Shown piece by piece: positions 8,963 to 17,724 of a DNA stretch of 64,000 nt. Where the stretch lies: contig NZ_MAQA01000014.1 in the NCBI RefSeq assembly GCF_001692445.1, positions 1 to 64,000 of the forward strand, given 5' to 3'. The notes under the pieces are model-generated. The model did not search any database, was not told the DNA's origin, and saw nothing but the letters and a program-made list of their open reading frames with translations. The DNA is from Oerskovia enterophila. Its GTDB lineage: Bacteria; Actinomycetota; Actinomycetes; Actinomycetales; Cellulomonadaceae. Every line of letters begins with the position of its first letter. The first letter of the stretch is position 1. The position numbers and the translations under genes are program-made.

Positions 8963-9334
8963 ATGTCTGATCAGCTGCCCCCGTGCCCCTCGTGCGCGAG
9001 CGACTACACCTACGAGTCCGGTGCGCTGCTGGTGTGCCCGATGTGCGGCCACGAGTGGGCGCCCGGCAGCGTCGAGGAGACCGACGACGCCGACGCGCCA
9101 GACGCACGTGTCGTGAAGGATGCCGTCGGCAATCCGCTGGAGGACGGCGACGACGTCACGATCGCCAAGGATCTCAAGGTCAAGGGTGCCGGCGGCGGAG
9201 TCGTCAAGGTCGGCACCAAGGTGCGCGGCATCCGGCTGATCTCCGACGGCGTAGGTGACCACGACATCGACGCGAAGGTGCCGGGGTTCGGGCAGATGCA
9301 GCTGAAGTCGAGCGTGGTCAAGAAGGTTCTCTAG
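8963..9334 (+). CDS. yjdM: Zinc ribbon domain-containing protein YjdM (PhnA-like)
   Basis: 123 residues. An N-terminal zinc ribbon has two CxxC knuckles (CPSC at 8-11 and CPMC about 20 residues later). A linker and the compact YjdM/PhnA domain follow, with VKDAVGNPLEDGDDV, KDLKVKG and GFGQMQLKSSVVKKV. Despite the old PhnA name the family is not the phosphonoacetate hydrolase, and its role is unknown. ATG at 8963 has GGAGGT at 8954-8959. It lies 85 bp after the coupled unknown pair on the same strand and may be co-transcribed. Confidence 0.9.
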   Translation: MSDQLPPCPSCASDYTYESGALLVCPMCGHEWAPGSVEETDDADAPDARVVKDAVGNPLEDGDDVTIAKDLKVKGAGGGVVKVGTKVRGIRLISDGVGDHDIDAKVPGFGQMQLKSSVVKKVL

Positions 9335-9355
9335 CCCGTTCGATGCGTCCGGCCC

Positions 9356-9370
9356 GACCAGTACCTGGTC
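9356..9370. terminator. Short hairpin between convergent genes
   Basis: GACCAG-TAC-CTGGTC between the stops of yjdM and the minus-strand membrane protein. Only 6 bp; weak. Confidence 0.3.
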
Positions 9371-9392
9371 TGCCTCCCCGTGCGCGGCGTGC

Positions 9393-9947
9393 TCAGGACC
9401 GTTCGAGCGCCATCCGCCGCCGGGCACGGTGCAGGCTGATCAGCCCGCCCACGGCGGCGCCGCAGCCGATCACGACGAACGCCAGTCCCAGGAAGTGCGG
9501 GAAGCCCCACCCGCCGGACGCGAGGGCCGGCAGCTCGCTCGTGAGCTCGACGGTCGGCGGGTCGAGCAGGTACGTGACAGGTCGGCCGATGAGCTGTTCC
9601 TTTCCCTGGAACTCGTCGGCCCACCCGGTGACGGACCGACCGCGGACGTACTCCGGCCGGTGGTCGGTCTCGGCGACGAGCTGCTCTCCGTCGGTGCCGG
9701 TGAACGTGAGCTCCAGCGAGCTGTGCATCTGCTGGTCCGCGGACCAGGAGTGCACGCGGGCATCGGTCACGGTCCCCGACTGCCCCGACGCGACGAGCTC
9801 TCTGGCTTCCAGGCCCGGTCCGAGCGCGGCTCCGAGCATGCTCAGGCCGAACAGCAGGAACACGGCCGCGAAGGCGAGGACGACGATCGAGGCGGTGCGC
9901 AGCGTCCTGGAGGGGAGGGCGGCTGTCGCCGGAGGGGGCACTGTCAC
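9393..9947 (-). CDS. Small membrane protein, DUF3592-like
   Basis: 184 residues with two membrane segments, about 17-42 (TASIVVLAFAAVFLLFGL) and about 150-172 (FLGLAFVVIGCGAAVGGL). They flank an extracytoplasmic domain of about 105 residues rich in short beta stretches (SSLELTFTGTDGEQL, GRPVTYLLDPPT). This topology and the VTYLLDPP-type motif match DUF3592 proteins, whose function is unknown. It ends with a basic cytoplasmic tail. Divergent from the peptide transporter operon. Confidence 0.7.
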   Translation of the reverse strand: MTVPPPATAALPSRTLRTASIVVLAFAAVFLLFGLSMLGAALGPGLEARELVASGQSGTVTDARVHSWSADQQMHSSLELTFTGTDGEQLVAETDHRPEYVRGRSVTGWADEFQGKEQLIGRPVTYLLDPPTVELTSELPALASGGWGFPHFLGLAFVVIGCGAAVGGLISLHRARRRMALERS

Positions 9948-10336
9948 GACGAGGAGCCTATGGCGAAGCTCCTGCGACGTGTGGGTCGCAGGAGGATCGG
10001 CTGCGTGACGGAGGTCTCCGAGAGGCCGGTCACACTCCCCGTTCGTGGGACGGGCGCCGCCGTATCGTGAGACGCGGCAGGTGCCCGTTCTTCGTGTCCA
10101 GGGTGTTACGTACCGGTTTCTCCCGGTATCCGGACGGAAACAGGACCGTACCGGCCAGTATCAACTCGGTAACGATCGGCTGCCCGAAAGGCGCAACCGG
10201 GTGAAGTCACCCATCTTGGTCGGTACCGTTGCCCCAAACCATGGTGGGCTTCCCTGACGACGCCGCCGAGGACGCCCTGCGGGTCACCCGCGCGGTCCTC
10301 GAGGCAAGGGAGTCGCCATCCCCTTGAGGAGGAACA
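9948..10336. other. 389-bp divergent intergenic region before the peptide ABC operon
   Basis: No gene seen. It holds a perfect 10-bp inverted repeat, CTCCTGCGAC (9969-9978) / GTCGCAGGAG (9985-9994), and a less GC-rich stretch around 10090-10230 with several GTACCG-type half sites. A Shine-Dalgarno AGGAGGA lies at 10327-10333. Promoters for both flanking genes must lie here but no -35/-10 pair is convincing. Confidence 0.6.
10111..10228. promoter_or_regulatory. Cluster of GTACCG half sites, candidate operator region
   Basis: TACCGG (10111-10116) and CCGGTA (10123-10128) form an inverted repeat with a 6-nt spacer. TACCGG recurs at 10149, CGGTAA lies at 10167 and the palindrome CGGTACCG at 10221-10228. 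The density suggests a repressor binding region for the downstream peptide transporter. Unproven. Confidence 0.35.
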
Positions 10337-12184
10337 TTGAACATCAGGCGCACAAGTGCCGTTACCGCGGCCGTGGCCTCGGTCGCGTTGGTGCTGACCG
10401 CATGCGGTGGCACGGCCAACGAGGCGGAAACTGACGACGCAGGCATCAACCAGGAGTCCGCGGTCACCGTGGCCTGGGAAGCACCGCTCAACGAGCTCAA
10501 CCTCAGCTCGACGAACGGCAACGCGACGCAGAACGCCGTGATCGGCTACATGCTGAACTCGGGCTTCAACTACTACGACGAGAACCTCAACCTTGTCGAG
10601 GACACCTCGTTCGGTTCGTACGAGAAGGTCTCCGACGACCCGCTGACGGTCAAGTACACGGTCGCCGACGACACCAAGTGGTCCGACGGCACGGCGTTCG
10701 ACGCGACGGACATCCTGCTCCAGTGGGCCGGCACCTCCGCCAAGTTCAACAACGTCCAGCCCGAGACCGACGAGGAGGGCAACGTCACGAACCAGGCCGC
10801 CCTGGACGCCGGTGTCTACTTCGACGGCACGACCCCCGGCGCCTCGCTCATCAGCGCGGTCCCGGAGATCAGCGAAGACGGCAAGTCGATCACCTTCGTG
10901 TACGACAAGCCCTTCGGTGACTGGGCCCTGAACTTCACCAACCAGTTCGTCCCGGCGCACGTGGTCGCTCAGAAGACGCTCGACATCCAGGACCCGCAGG
11001 AGGCCAAGGACGCTCTGCGTGACGCCATCCTGAACGCCGACGTCGCCAAGCTCTCGCCCATCGCGACCTTCTGGAACTCCGGCTTCGAGATGACCAAGAT
11101 GCCCGAGGACAAGTCCCTCGTGCTCTCGAACGGTGCCTACCTCCTCGACGCGTACGAGGAGAACCAGTACCTGACCCTCAAGGCGAACCCTGACTTCAAG
11201 GGCAAGAACAAGGCGTCGGTCGAGACCATCACGGTCCGCTACATCGACGACCCGATGGCCCAGGTCCAGGCGCTGCAGAACGGTGAGGTCGACCTCATCG
11301 GCCCGCAGGCCTCGGCAGACGTGCGCAGCGCCCTCGAGGCCCTGCCCGCGATCGAGACCAACAACAGCGTCGAGGGCACGTTCGAGCACGTCGACCTGGT
11401 CTTCGAGAACGGTGGCCCCTTCAGCCCCGCGACCTACGGCGGCGACGCCGAGAAGGCCAAGAAGGTCCGCCAGGCGTTCCTCCTCTCCATCCCGCGCCAG
11501 ACGATCGTCGACAACCTGATCGTCCCGCTGAACCCTGACGCCGAGGTCCGCAACTCGCAGATCCTCATCCCGGGCTCGCCCAACTACGACAAGATGGTCG
11601 AGGAGAACGGCTCGAACTTCTACCCGCCCGCGGGTGACGTCGAGAAGGCCAAGGCGCTGCTCGCCGAGGCCGGCGTGACCACCCCCGTCAAGGTCCGCTT
11701 CGCGTACAACAACGAGAACGCGCGCCGTGTGAACCAGGTCGCGCTCATCACCGACACCGCGTCGCAGGCCGGCTTCGAGATCGTCGACACCGGCCGCCCG
11801 GCCGCTACGTGGGGCACGCTCCTCGGCACCGGCCAGCAGGAGTACGACGCATCGCTCTTCGGGTGGCAGTCGACCTCGACCGCCGTCACCGAGTCGGACG
11901 CCAACTTCCGCTACTCGCCCGAGCGTGGCCTGAACAACTACGGCTTCTACTCGAACCCGGCCGTCGACGCTGCGCTCGACCAGCTCCAGGTCTCGACCGA
12001 CCCCGACGAGCAGTTCGCGCTGCAGCTCGAGGTCGAGAAGAACCTGTGGGCCGACGCCTTCGGCACCACGATCTTCCAGTTCCCCGCGATCCAGGGCTGG
12101 AACGAGAACCTGAAGGGCGTCGACGCGATCACCATCAGCCCGACGATCTTCTACGGCTTCTGGAACTGGGAGCTCGGCGCGTAG
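10337..12184 (+). CDS. Peptide ABC transporter substrate-binding lipoprotein (family 5)
   Basis: Secreted solute receptor of an oligopeptide/dipeptide importer. 615 residues. A signal peptide with lipobox LTAC puts the lipidated cysteine at 23, followed by an Asp/Glu-rich linker. The family-5 fold then shows SDDPLTVKYTVADDTKWSDG, PFGDWALNF, YIDDPMAQVQALQNGEVDLI and a C-terminal lobe with FGWQSTSTAV. The start is TTG at 10337 with AGGAGGA 4 nt upstream and the n-region immediately after. First gene of an operon with two permeases and a fused ATPase. In M. tuberculosis the family-5 lipoprotein lpqW also lies next to typA, so lpqW-like roles should be considered. Confidence 0.92.
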   Translation: MNIRRTSAVTAAVASVALVLTACGGTANEAETDDAGINQESAVTVAWEAPLNELNLSSTNGNATQNAVIGYMLNSGFNYYDENLNLVEDTSFGSYEKVSDDPLTVKYTVADDTKWSDGTAFDATDILLQWAGTSAKFNNVQPETDEEGNVTNQAALDAGVYFDGTTPGASLISAVPEISEDGKSITFVYDKPFGDWALNFTNQFVPAHVVAQKTLDIQDPQEAKDALRDAILNADVAKLSPIATFWNSGFEMTKMPEDKSLVLSNGAYLLDAYEENQYLTLKANPDFKGKNKASVETITVRYIDDPMAQVQALQNGEVDLIGPQASADVRSALEALPAIETNNSVEGTFEHVDLVFENGGPFSPATYGGDAEKAKKVRQAFLLSIPRQTIVDNLIVPLNPDAEVRNSQILIPGSPNYDKMVEENGSNFYPPAGDVEKAKALLAEAGVTTPVKVRFAYNNENARRVNQVALITDTASQAGFEIVDTGRPAATWGTLLGTGQQEYDASLFGWQSTSTAVTESDANFRYSPERGLNNYGFYSNPAVDAALDQLQVSTDPDEQFALQLEVEKNLWADAFGTTIFQFPAIQGWNENLKGVDAITISPTIFYGFWNWELGA

Positions 12185-12204
12185 CGTCGAGCCCATCCGT
12201 TCCT

Positions 12205-12263
12205 GAGCACGGGGCCAAGCCCCCGGCCGGCACCAGGCCCACGCCTGGTGCCGGCCCGTGCTC
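12205..12263 (+). terminator. Strong nested hairpin after the binding-protein gene
   Basis: Outer stem GAGCACGGG (12205-12213) / CCCGTGCTC (12255-12263) encloses a perfect 13-bp inner stem (12226-12238 with 12243-12255). Likely a partial terminator that leaves the binding protein more highly expressed than the permeases. Confidence 0.75.
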
Positions 12264-12273
12264 GGCGCGTCGC

Positions 12274-12317
12274 ACGACGAGGGCACCGGTCGATTCGATC
12301 ACCGGTGTCCTCGTCGT
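12274..12317 (+). terminator. Second long hairpin between binding-protein and permease genes
   Basis: 17-bp stem (12274-12290 with 12301-12317) with one G-U pair and a 10-nt loop. It directly follows the first hairpin, so this 258-bp gap is highly structured. Confidence 0.6.
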
Positions 12318-12443
12318 GGGTTGTGCGGCAGGAGTCCACCATGACCCTCACCTCGCGCCGGCTGAACGTCTCCTCGCGCTACCCGCGCGTAGACTTGCCC
12401 GGCCCTAACCTGGGTCCCTAGTTTCAGCGAGGTATGCCCTCCA

Positions 12444-13970
12444 ATGTTCTCTTTCATCTCGCGGCGTCTGCTGGCAGGGTTGGGAACCCTGCTCGTGTCG
12501 ACGTTCGCCATGTACCTGCTCGTGAGCAAGTCGATCAGGCCTTTCGAAGACCTCGAGTCGCTGACGGACGGCGCGGTCAAGGCGCAGAGGATCGCCGAGC
12601 GTACCGAGATCCTGGATCTCAACACGCACCCGGTGATCCGCTACTTCAAGTGGCTCGGTGACTTCGTGACCGGCGACTTCGGCGTCGGCTGGCGTTCCGG
12701 TCAGCCCGTCTCGAGCCTGCTCCAGGGGGCCGTCGCCTCCACGATCCAGCTCGTCGCCGCGGCGACGGTCATCGCGATCATCCTCGGCGTGATGATCGGC
12801 ATCGTGAGCGCGCTGCGCCAGTACAGCTCGTTCGACTACATCACGATCTTCCTGTCCTTCGTGCTCTACTCGCTCCCGGCCTTCTGGGTCGCCGTGCTGC
12901 TCAAGCAGTGGGGGGCGATCGGCTTCAACGACTTCCTCAAGGATCCGTCGCTGAGTCCGCTCGTGATAGCGGTCGCCGGTGCGCTGGCAGGGACTGCCTG
13001 GATGCTCGCCTTCGGCGGGACGGCCCGCAAGCGGCTCATCACGTTCGGCAGCGCCTTCCTGGTCACCGTCGGCGCGCTCTACTACCTCCAGCTCTCCAAC
13101 TGGTGGCTCCAGCCGAACCTCGGCCCCGTCATCATCCTGATCACGGGTACGGCGCTCGCCTTCGCGATCACCGCACTCACGGCCGGTCTGCAGAACCGCC
13201 GGGCCCTGGGCGCGGCGCTGTCGACCGTGGCACTGGGGCTGGCGCTCTACTACCCGTTGAGGTCCGTCCTCCGTGCGGTCGACAGCTGGGCTCTCGTCGG
13301 TGGCCTCGCGGTCCTGACGATCGCCGTCGGCATCGGCATCGGCTACCTCTGGGGAGGACCGGACCGAGGAATCTCCGCGCGCAGCGCTGCGATCACGGCG
13401 TTCCTCGTGGCGTCCATGATCTTCGTGGACAAGGTCATGTCGATCTGGCCCGCCTACCTCAAGGCCCCGGCGATCAACGGCCGGCCGCTCGCGACCATCG
13501 GAGACGCCACCCCGAACCTCGGGGGCAACTTCTGGGTCGGGACCCTGGACAGCTTCACGCACCTCCTCCTGCCGACGATCGCGCTGGTCCTCATCCAGTT
13601 CGCCGGCTACACCCGCTACTCGCGGTCGAGCATGCTCGAGGTGATGAGCCAGGACTACATCCGCACCGCGCGCGCCAAGGGCCTGCCGGAGCGGACGGTC
13701 ATCATGCGCCACGGGTTCCGCAACACGCTGATTCCGCTCGCGACGATCGTCCCGATCGACGTCATCACGCTCCTCGGTGGCGCGATCATCACCGAGAAGG
13801 TCTTCGCCCGTCCGGGCATGGGCACCCTGTTCATCGACTCCTTGCAGGGTGCTGAGGTCGATCCAGTGATGGCGTACCTCGTCATCGTGGCGGCCCTCGC
13901 CATCATCGCCAACATCGTGGCTGATCTGATCTACGCAGCCCTCGACCCGCGGATCCGGGTGAACGCATGA
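12444..13970 (+). CDS. Peptide ABC transporter permease, DppB/OppB type with large membrane insertion
   Basis: Inner-membrane importer subunit. The ends match DppB: an N-terminal membrane helix (8-28), a periplasmic segment with GDFGVGWRSGQPV, core helices at about 100-125 and 132-155, and the ATPase-contact EAA loop DYIRTARAKGLPE at 404-416. It closes with GGAIITEKVFARPGMG. The protein has 508 residues where DppB usually has 310-340. The extra block (about 171-340) carries around six more hydrophobic segments. Reading frame and codon use run through it without a break, so it is not an assembly artefact of two genes. It overlaps the next permease by 4 bp (ATGA). Confidence 0.9.
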   Translation: MFSFISRRLLAGLGTLLVSTFAMYLLVSKSIRPFEDLESLTDGAVKAQRIAERTEILDLNTHPVIRYFKWLGDFVTGDFGVGWRSGQPVSSLLQGAVASTIQLVAAATVIAIILGVMIGIVSALRQYSSFDYITIFLSFVLYSLPAFWVAVLLKQWGAIGFNDFLKDPSLSPLVIAVAGALAGTAWMLAFGGTARKRLITFGSAFLVTVGALYYLQLSNWWLQPNLGPVIILITGTALAFAITALTAGLQNRRALGAALSTVALGLALYYPLRSVLRAVDSWALVGGLAVLTIAVGIGIGYLWGGPDRGISARSAAITAFLVASMIFVDKVMSIWPAYLKAPAINGRPLATIGDATPNLGGNFWVGTLDSFTHLLLPTIALVLIQFAGYTRYSRSSMLEVMSQDYIRTARAKGLPERTVIMRHGFRNTLIPLATIVPIDVITLLGGAIITEKVFARPGMGTLFIDSLQGAEVDPVMAYLVIVAALAIIANIVADLIYAALDPRIRVNA

Positions 13971-15022
13971 GCAACGCCATTTCTCCTCAAGATTCCACGT
14001 TCGACCCGAACGTCGAGAACCAGATCGAGCTCAAGGAGGTCGAGGGGCTCTCGCAGAACCAGATCGTCCGCCGGCGGTTCCTCCGCCACAAGGGCGCGGT
14101 CATCTCGGTCGTCGTCCTCGCGCTGATCACGGTCCTCGCGGTCACCTCGGTCGGCTTCGGTTCGTGGACCGGCTGGTGGAACTTCGTCCCGTCCGGTCAG
14201 GGAGCGACCAACCCTCTGGTCAACGGGGGCGCCCCGAGCTCGGTGCACCCCTTCGGGCAGGACGAGGCCGGTCGTGACATCTTCGCCCGCGTCATGCGCG
14301 GCACGCAGACGTCGCTCATCATCATGTTCTCGGTGGGCCTCATCGCGACCGTGATGGGCATCGTCGTCGGCGCGCTCTCCGGGTTCTTCCGAGGCACGAC
14401 GGACTCGCTCCTGATGCGTTTCACGGACCTCATCATCACGATGCCCGTGATCGTCCTGGGTGCCGTCCTCGGTCTGATGTCGGGCGGCAACAACGCTGCG
14501 GTGTTCGGCGCGTTCCTCGGTCTGATCCTCTGGCCGCCGCTGGCCCGTCTGGTGCGTGGCGAGTTCCTCTCGCTGCGCGAGCGGGAGTTCGTCGACGCGG
14601 CTCGTGTCGCCGGTGCGAGCAACACGCGCATCATCTTCAAGCACATGCTGCCCAACGCGGTCGGCGTCATCATCGTCAACACGACGCTGCTGCTGAGCTC
14701 GGCGATCCTGCTGGAGACGTCGCTCAGCTACCTCGGGGTCGGCATCAAGTCGCCGTCCATCTCGCTGGGTCTGCTGATCAACGACTACCAGCAGGCGTTC
14801 GCCTCGCGCCCCTGGCTCTTCTGGTGGCCGGGTGCCTTCATCGTGTCGATCGCGCTGTGCGTGAACTTCATCGGTGACGGTCTGCGCGACGCGTTCGACC
14901 CGCGTCAGAAGCGGATCCCCTCGTTGCGCAAGATGGCGCGTGCGCGCCGCATCGAGCGTCCGCTGCCCACGACGCGCCCGACCGACGGCACGGGTGCCGC
15001 TGCGGAACCGAGCACCCCGTGA
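13967..15022 (+). CDS. Peptide ABC transporter permease, DppC/OppC type
   Basis: Second membrane subunit of the peptide importer, 351 residues. Order: cytoplasmic N-terminal tail (1-45), first membrane helix at about 46-66, a periplasmic loop with HPFGQDEAGRDIFARVMRGTQTS, and the core helices. The EAA loop EFVDAARVAGASNTRIIFKH follows, then SLSYLGVGIKSP and the closing GDGLRDAFDPRQK typical of the family. The extra C-terminal 35 residues are basic and Pro-rich. Its start overlaps the DppB-type gene. Confidence 0.94.
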   Translation: MSNAISPQDSTFDPNVENQIELKEVEGLSQNQIVRRRFLRHKGAVISVVVLALITVLAVTSVGFGSWTGWWNFVPSGQGATNPLVNGGAPSSVHPFGQDEAGRDIFARVMRGTQTSLIIMFSVGLIATVMGIVVGALSGFFRGTTDSLLMRFTDLIITMPVIVLGAVLGLMSGGNNAAVFGAFLGLILWPPLARLVRGEFLSLREREFVDAARVAGASNTRIIFKHMLPNAVGVIIVNTTLLLSSAILLETSLSYLGVGIKSPSISLGLLINDYQQAFASRPWLFWWPGAFIVSIALCVNFIGDGLRDAFDPRQKRIPSLRKMARARRIERPLPTTRPTDGTGAAAEPSTP

Positions 15023-15045
15023 CCTGCGCGCCACGGCGCGTCGGG

Positions 15046-15581
15046 TCACCCTCCGACGGTCGTGACCACGATCGTCGCGACCACCAGGGCGCCGAGCACG
15101 GCGAGCTGGCGGACGTTCCAGCGGGTGCTGGCGCCGGGCGTGTCGTCGCGGCGGGCATCGAGGTAGCCCGCCGCGACGAGGGCCGCGTGGCGCCGCTGCC
15201 GCGCTGGGTACCGTCACGGCGGGTGCGCAGCCAGCGTGCGCTGCCGCTCGACCGGGGCGCGGCCCAGGCGGTCACGGAGCCGCCGCGGTACCTGACCTCG
15301 AGCGACCAGCGTGTCTCGGCGCCCTCGAACGCGGGCCACGGGACGTGCACGCTGCGCACCACGTTGTGGACGTCGATCCCGCCGTCGGACACCTCGACGC
15401 GTGGCGCCCAGAACAGCATGGCGACCGCCCAGGTCACCAGTGCCGCGCCGGGCAGCGTGCGCAGGCCCGCGGCCGCGCCGTCGGACGTCCAGATCGCGGC
15501 GCAGAGCATCACACCGACCACGCCCACCGCCACGGTGAGCACTCGGCCGTACATCGAGAAGAAGACCTTCGTGGGACCCAT
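15046..15581 (-). pseudogene. Frameshifted PH-domain-like membrane protein gene
   Basis: The minus-strand frame starts ATG at 15581 (MGPTKVFFSMYGRVLTVAVG) and encodes two membrane segments. A PH-like beta domain follows (RVEVSDGGIDVHNVVRSVHVPWPAFEG) up to about LRTRRDGTQR. It then loses sense. A different frame restores a typical family ending (HAALVAAGYLDARRDD, TRWNVRQLAVLGALVVATIV) and stops at 15046. The shift lies around 15190-15213. The span of 536 nt is one base short of a multiple of three. Related actinobacterial proteins are about 175 residues. Either a real pseudogene or a one-base sequence error in a GC run. It sits antisense inside the peptide transporter operon. Confidence 0.75.
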
Positions 15582-15652
15582 GGCCCCATGTTCCCAGAGA
15601 TGCGGCGCCACGAGCGCCAGGTCTCCCACCTGCTGGAAGGACACTGATCATC

Positions 15653-17476
15653 GTGGCCATCGACACATCTTCCGTGCCTCAGTTCACGCCCACGGGGAGC
15701 CCCGTGCTCTCGGTGCGCGACCTGGGCGTGGACTTCTACGTCGACGGGGTCTGGTACCCGGCGGCGACCGACATCAGCTATGACCTGTACGCGGGCGAGG
15801 TCCTGGCGATCGTGGGCGAGTCGGGCTCGGGCAAGTCCCAGTCCTCGCTCGCCCTGCTGGGTCTGCTGCCCTCGAACGGGCGCGCACGCGGTAGTGCCAA
15901 GCTGGGCGACCGCGAGCTCATCGGCCTGACGCAGGGCGGCCTGCGCAACATCCGTGGGCGGGAGATCTCGATGATCTTCCAGGAGCCCATGACCGCGCTC
16001 AACCCCGTCTACACGGTCGGCTTCCAGATCGTGGAGACGATCCGCACGCACTTCACGGTCGGCCCCTCGGAGGCCAAGAAGCGTGCGATCGAGCTGCTCC
16101 GTCTCGTGGACATCCCCGAGCCCGAGCGTCGCTTCGACGCGTACCCGCACCAGCTCTCGGGCGGTCAGCGTCAGCGCGCCATGATCGCCCAGGCCCTCGC
16201 CTGCGACCCCAAGCTCCTGGTCGCCGACGAGCCGACGACGGCGCTCGACGTCACGGTCCAGGCGGAGATCCTGCGCCTGCTCCGCGACCTGCGTCACCGG
16301 GTGGACGCCGCGATCATCCTCATCACGCACGACATGGGCGTGGTGGCGGACATGGCCGACACCATGATGGTCATGAAGGACGGCCACGTCGTCGAGCGTG
16401 GGACCTCGGCAGAGGTCTTCGGCGCGCCGAAGGACCCGTACACGCGTCGTCTGCTGGACGCCGTCCCGCACCTGGGTACGTCGAAGACCGGCGTCGAGTC
16501 CGTGACGCACCGTGCACCTGCCACGGCTCCGGTCGTGGACAAGGACGTCGTCCTCGAGGCGACCGACATGATCATCGAGTACCCGGCCCGCCGTCGGCAG
16601 AAGGCGTTCCGTGCCGTCGACCAGGTGAGCTTCTCGATCCGCAAGGGCGAGGTGCTCGGCCTCGTGGGCGAGTCCGGCTCGGGCAAGACGACCATCGGCC
16701 GCGCCGTCGTCGGGCTGCTGCCCGTGACGGGTGGCTCGCTGCGCGTCGGCGACATGAACATGGTCGGGGTCTCCCCGAAGGCGCTGCGCCCGCTCCGCAA
16801 GGAGGTCGGGATCGTCTTCCAGGACCCGGGTTCGTCCCTGAACCCGCGCCTGCCCATCGGAGAGTCGATCGGCGAGCCCCTCATGCTCCACAAGGGCATC
16901 AAGGGCAAGGCGTTGAGTGCCGAGGTCGAGCGTCTGCTGGACCAGGTCGAGCTGCCCCGGGCCATGCGCAACAGGTATCCGCACGAGCTCTCGGGCGGCC
17001 AGCGTCAGCGTGTGGGCATCGCCCGCGCGCTCTCGCTCGAGCCCAAGCTGCTGGTCGCGGACGAGCCGACGTCGGCTCTCGACGTCTCGGTCCAGGCCCG
17101 TGTGCTGGACCTCTTCCAGGACCTGCAGCGTGAGCACGGGTTCGCGTGCCTGTTCATCTCGCACGACCTCGCGGTCGTCGAGATGCTCTCGGACCACGTC
17201 GCGGTCATGCACCAGGGCAAGCTGGTCGAGGTCGGGACCACCGAGCAGATCGTCCACGCGCCCGTGGACCCGTACACGCAGCGCCTGCTCGCTGCGGTGC
17301 CGGTGCCGGACCCTGCCGAGCAGCGTCGGCGTCGTGAGGTGCGTGACGCCCTGCTCGACGCGTCCAAGAACGACCTGGCGCGCGACGAGCGCAAGGAGCT
17401 CGGCGCTCTCGCGCGTACGCAGGACGAGGACCGCGAGGACCTCGAGGGCGACCGCATCCCGCAGCAGCCGGTCTGA
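15653..17476 (+). CDS. Fused peptide ABC transporter ATPase (DppD-DppF type)
   Basis: Supplies both ATPase domains of the peptide importer in one 607-residue chain. Domain 1 has Walker A GESGSGKS (55-62), signature LSGGQRQRAM and Walker B LLVADEPTTALDVT. Domain 2 (from about 300) has GESGSGKTT, LSGGQRQRVGIARAL and LLVADEPTSALDVS. Each domain ends with the oligopeptide-transporter C-terminal motif (PYTRRLLDAVP, PYTQRLLAAVP). GTG at 15653 follows a weak GGAAGGA. It is separated from the permeases by the antisense frameshifted gene but is clearly part of the same system. Confidence 0.94.
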   Translation: MAIDTSSVPQFTPTGSPVLSVRDLGVDFYVDGVWYPAATDISYDLYAGEVLAIVGESGSGKSQSSLALLGLLPSNGRARGSAKLGDRELIGLTQGGLRNIRGREISMIFQEPMTALNPVYTVGFQIVETIRTHFTVGPSEAKKRAIELLRLVDIPEPERRFDAYPHQLSGGQRQRAMIAQALACDPKLLVADEPTTALDVTVQAEILRLLRDLRHRVDAAIILITHDMGVVADMADTMMVMKDGHVVERGTSAEVFGAPKDPYTRRLLDAVPHLGTSKTGVESVTHRAPATAPVVDKDVVLEATDMIIEYPARRRQKAFRAVDQVSFSIRKGEVLGLVGESGSGKTTIGRAVVGLLPVTGGSLRVGDMNMVGVSPKALRPLRKEVGIVFQDPGSSLNPRLPIGESIGEPLMLHKGIKGKALSAEVERLLDQVELPRAMRNRYPHELSGGQRQRVGIARALSLEPKLLVADEPTSALDVSVQARVLDLFQDLQREHGFACLFISHDLAVVEMLSDHVAVMHQGKLVEVGTTEQIVHAPVDPYTQRLLAAVPVPDPAEQRRRREVRDALLDASKNDLARDERKELGALARTQDEDREDLEGDRIPQQPV

Positions 17477-17499
17477 CCGGTCTCGCGCACAGCGCGGGT

Positions 17500-17539
17500 G
17501 AGATGCCCGACGACGGCACGCGCCGTCGTCGGGCATCTC
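17500..17539 (+). terminator. Terminator of the peptide ABC operon
   Basis: Perfect 18-bp stem, arms 17500-17517 and 17522-17539, with a 4-nt loop (ACGC). Confidence 0.88.
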
Positions 17540-17603
17540 GCGTCTGCGGGCAGGGGAGCGGGGTGTGACGGAGCACCCCCTCCACGCACTGGCCTGCACC
17601 CGG

Positions 17604-17609
17604 TAAGAT
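17604..17609 (+). promoter_or_regulatory. Possible -10 box of typA
   Basis: TAAGAT about 115 bp before the ATG of typA; this would leave an untranslated leader of about 110 nt. No clear -35. Confidence 0.35.
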
Positions 17610-17724
17610 AGCCGTGCCCGGACGACGGCGCGCGCGTGCTCTGCGCGGGCGGCGCCCGTCTGCTGGCCACCAACTCCGGGGCGGAAACCTCCGTCGCTTG
17701 CTCCTCTCCCGAAATGAGTTCTGT

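Noticed and set aside
16917-17501. Alternative-frame open sequences inside the fused ABC ATPase
   Set aside because: Ser/Arg-rich out-of-frame shadows; the in-frame protein carries all ABC motifs.
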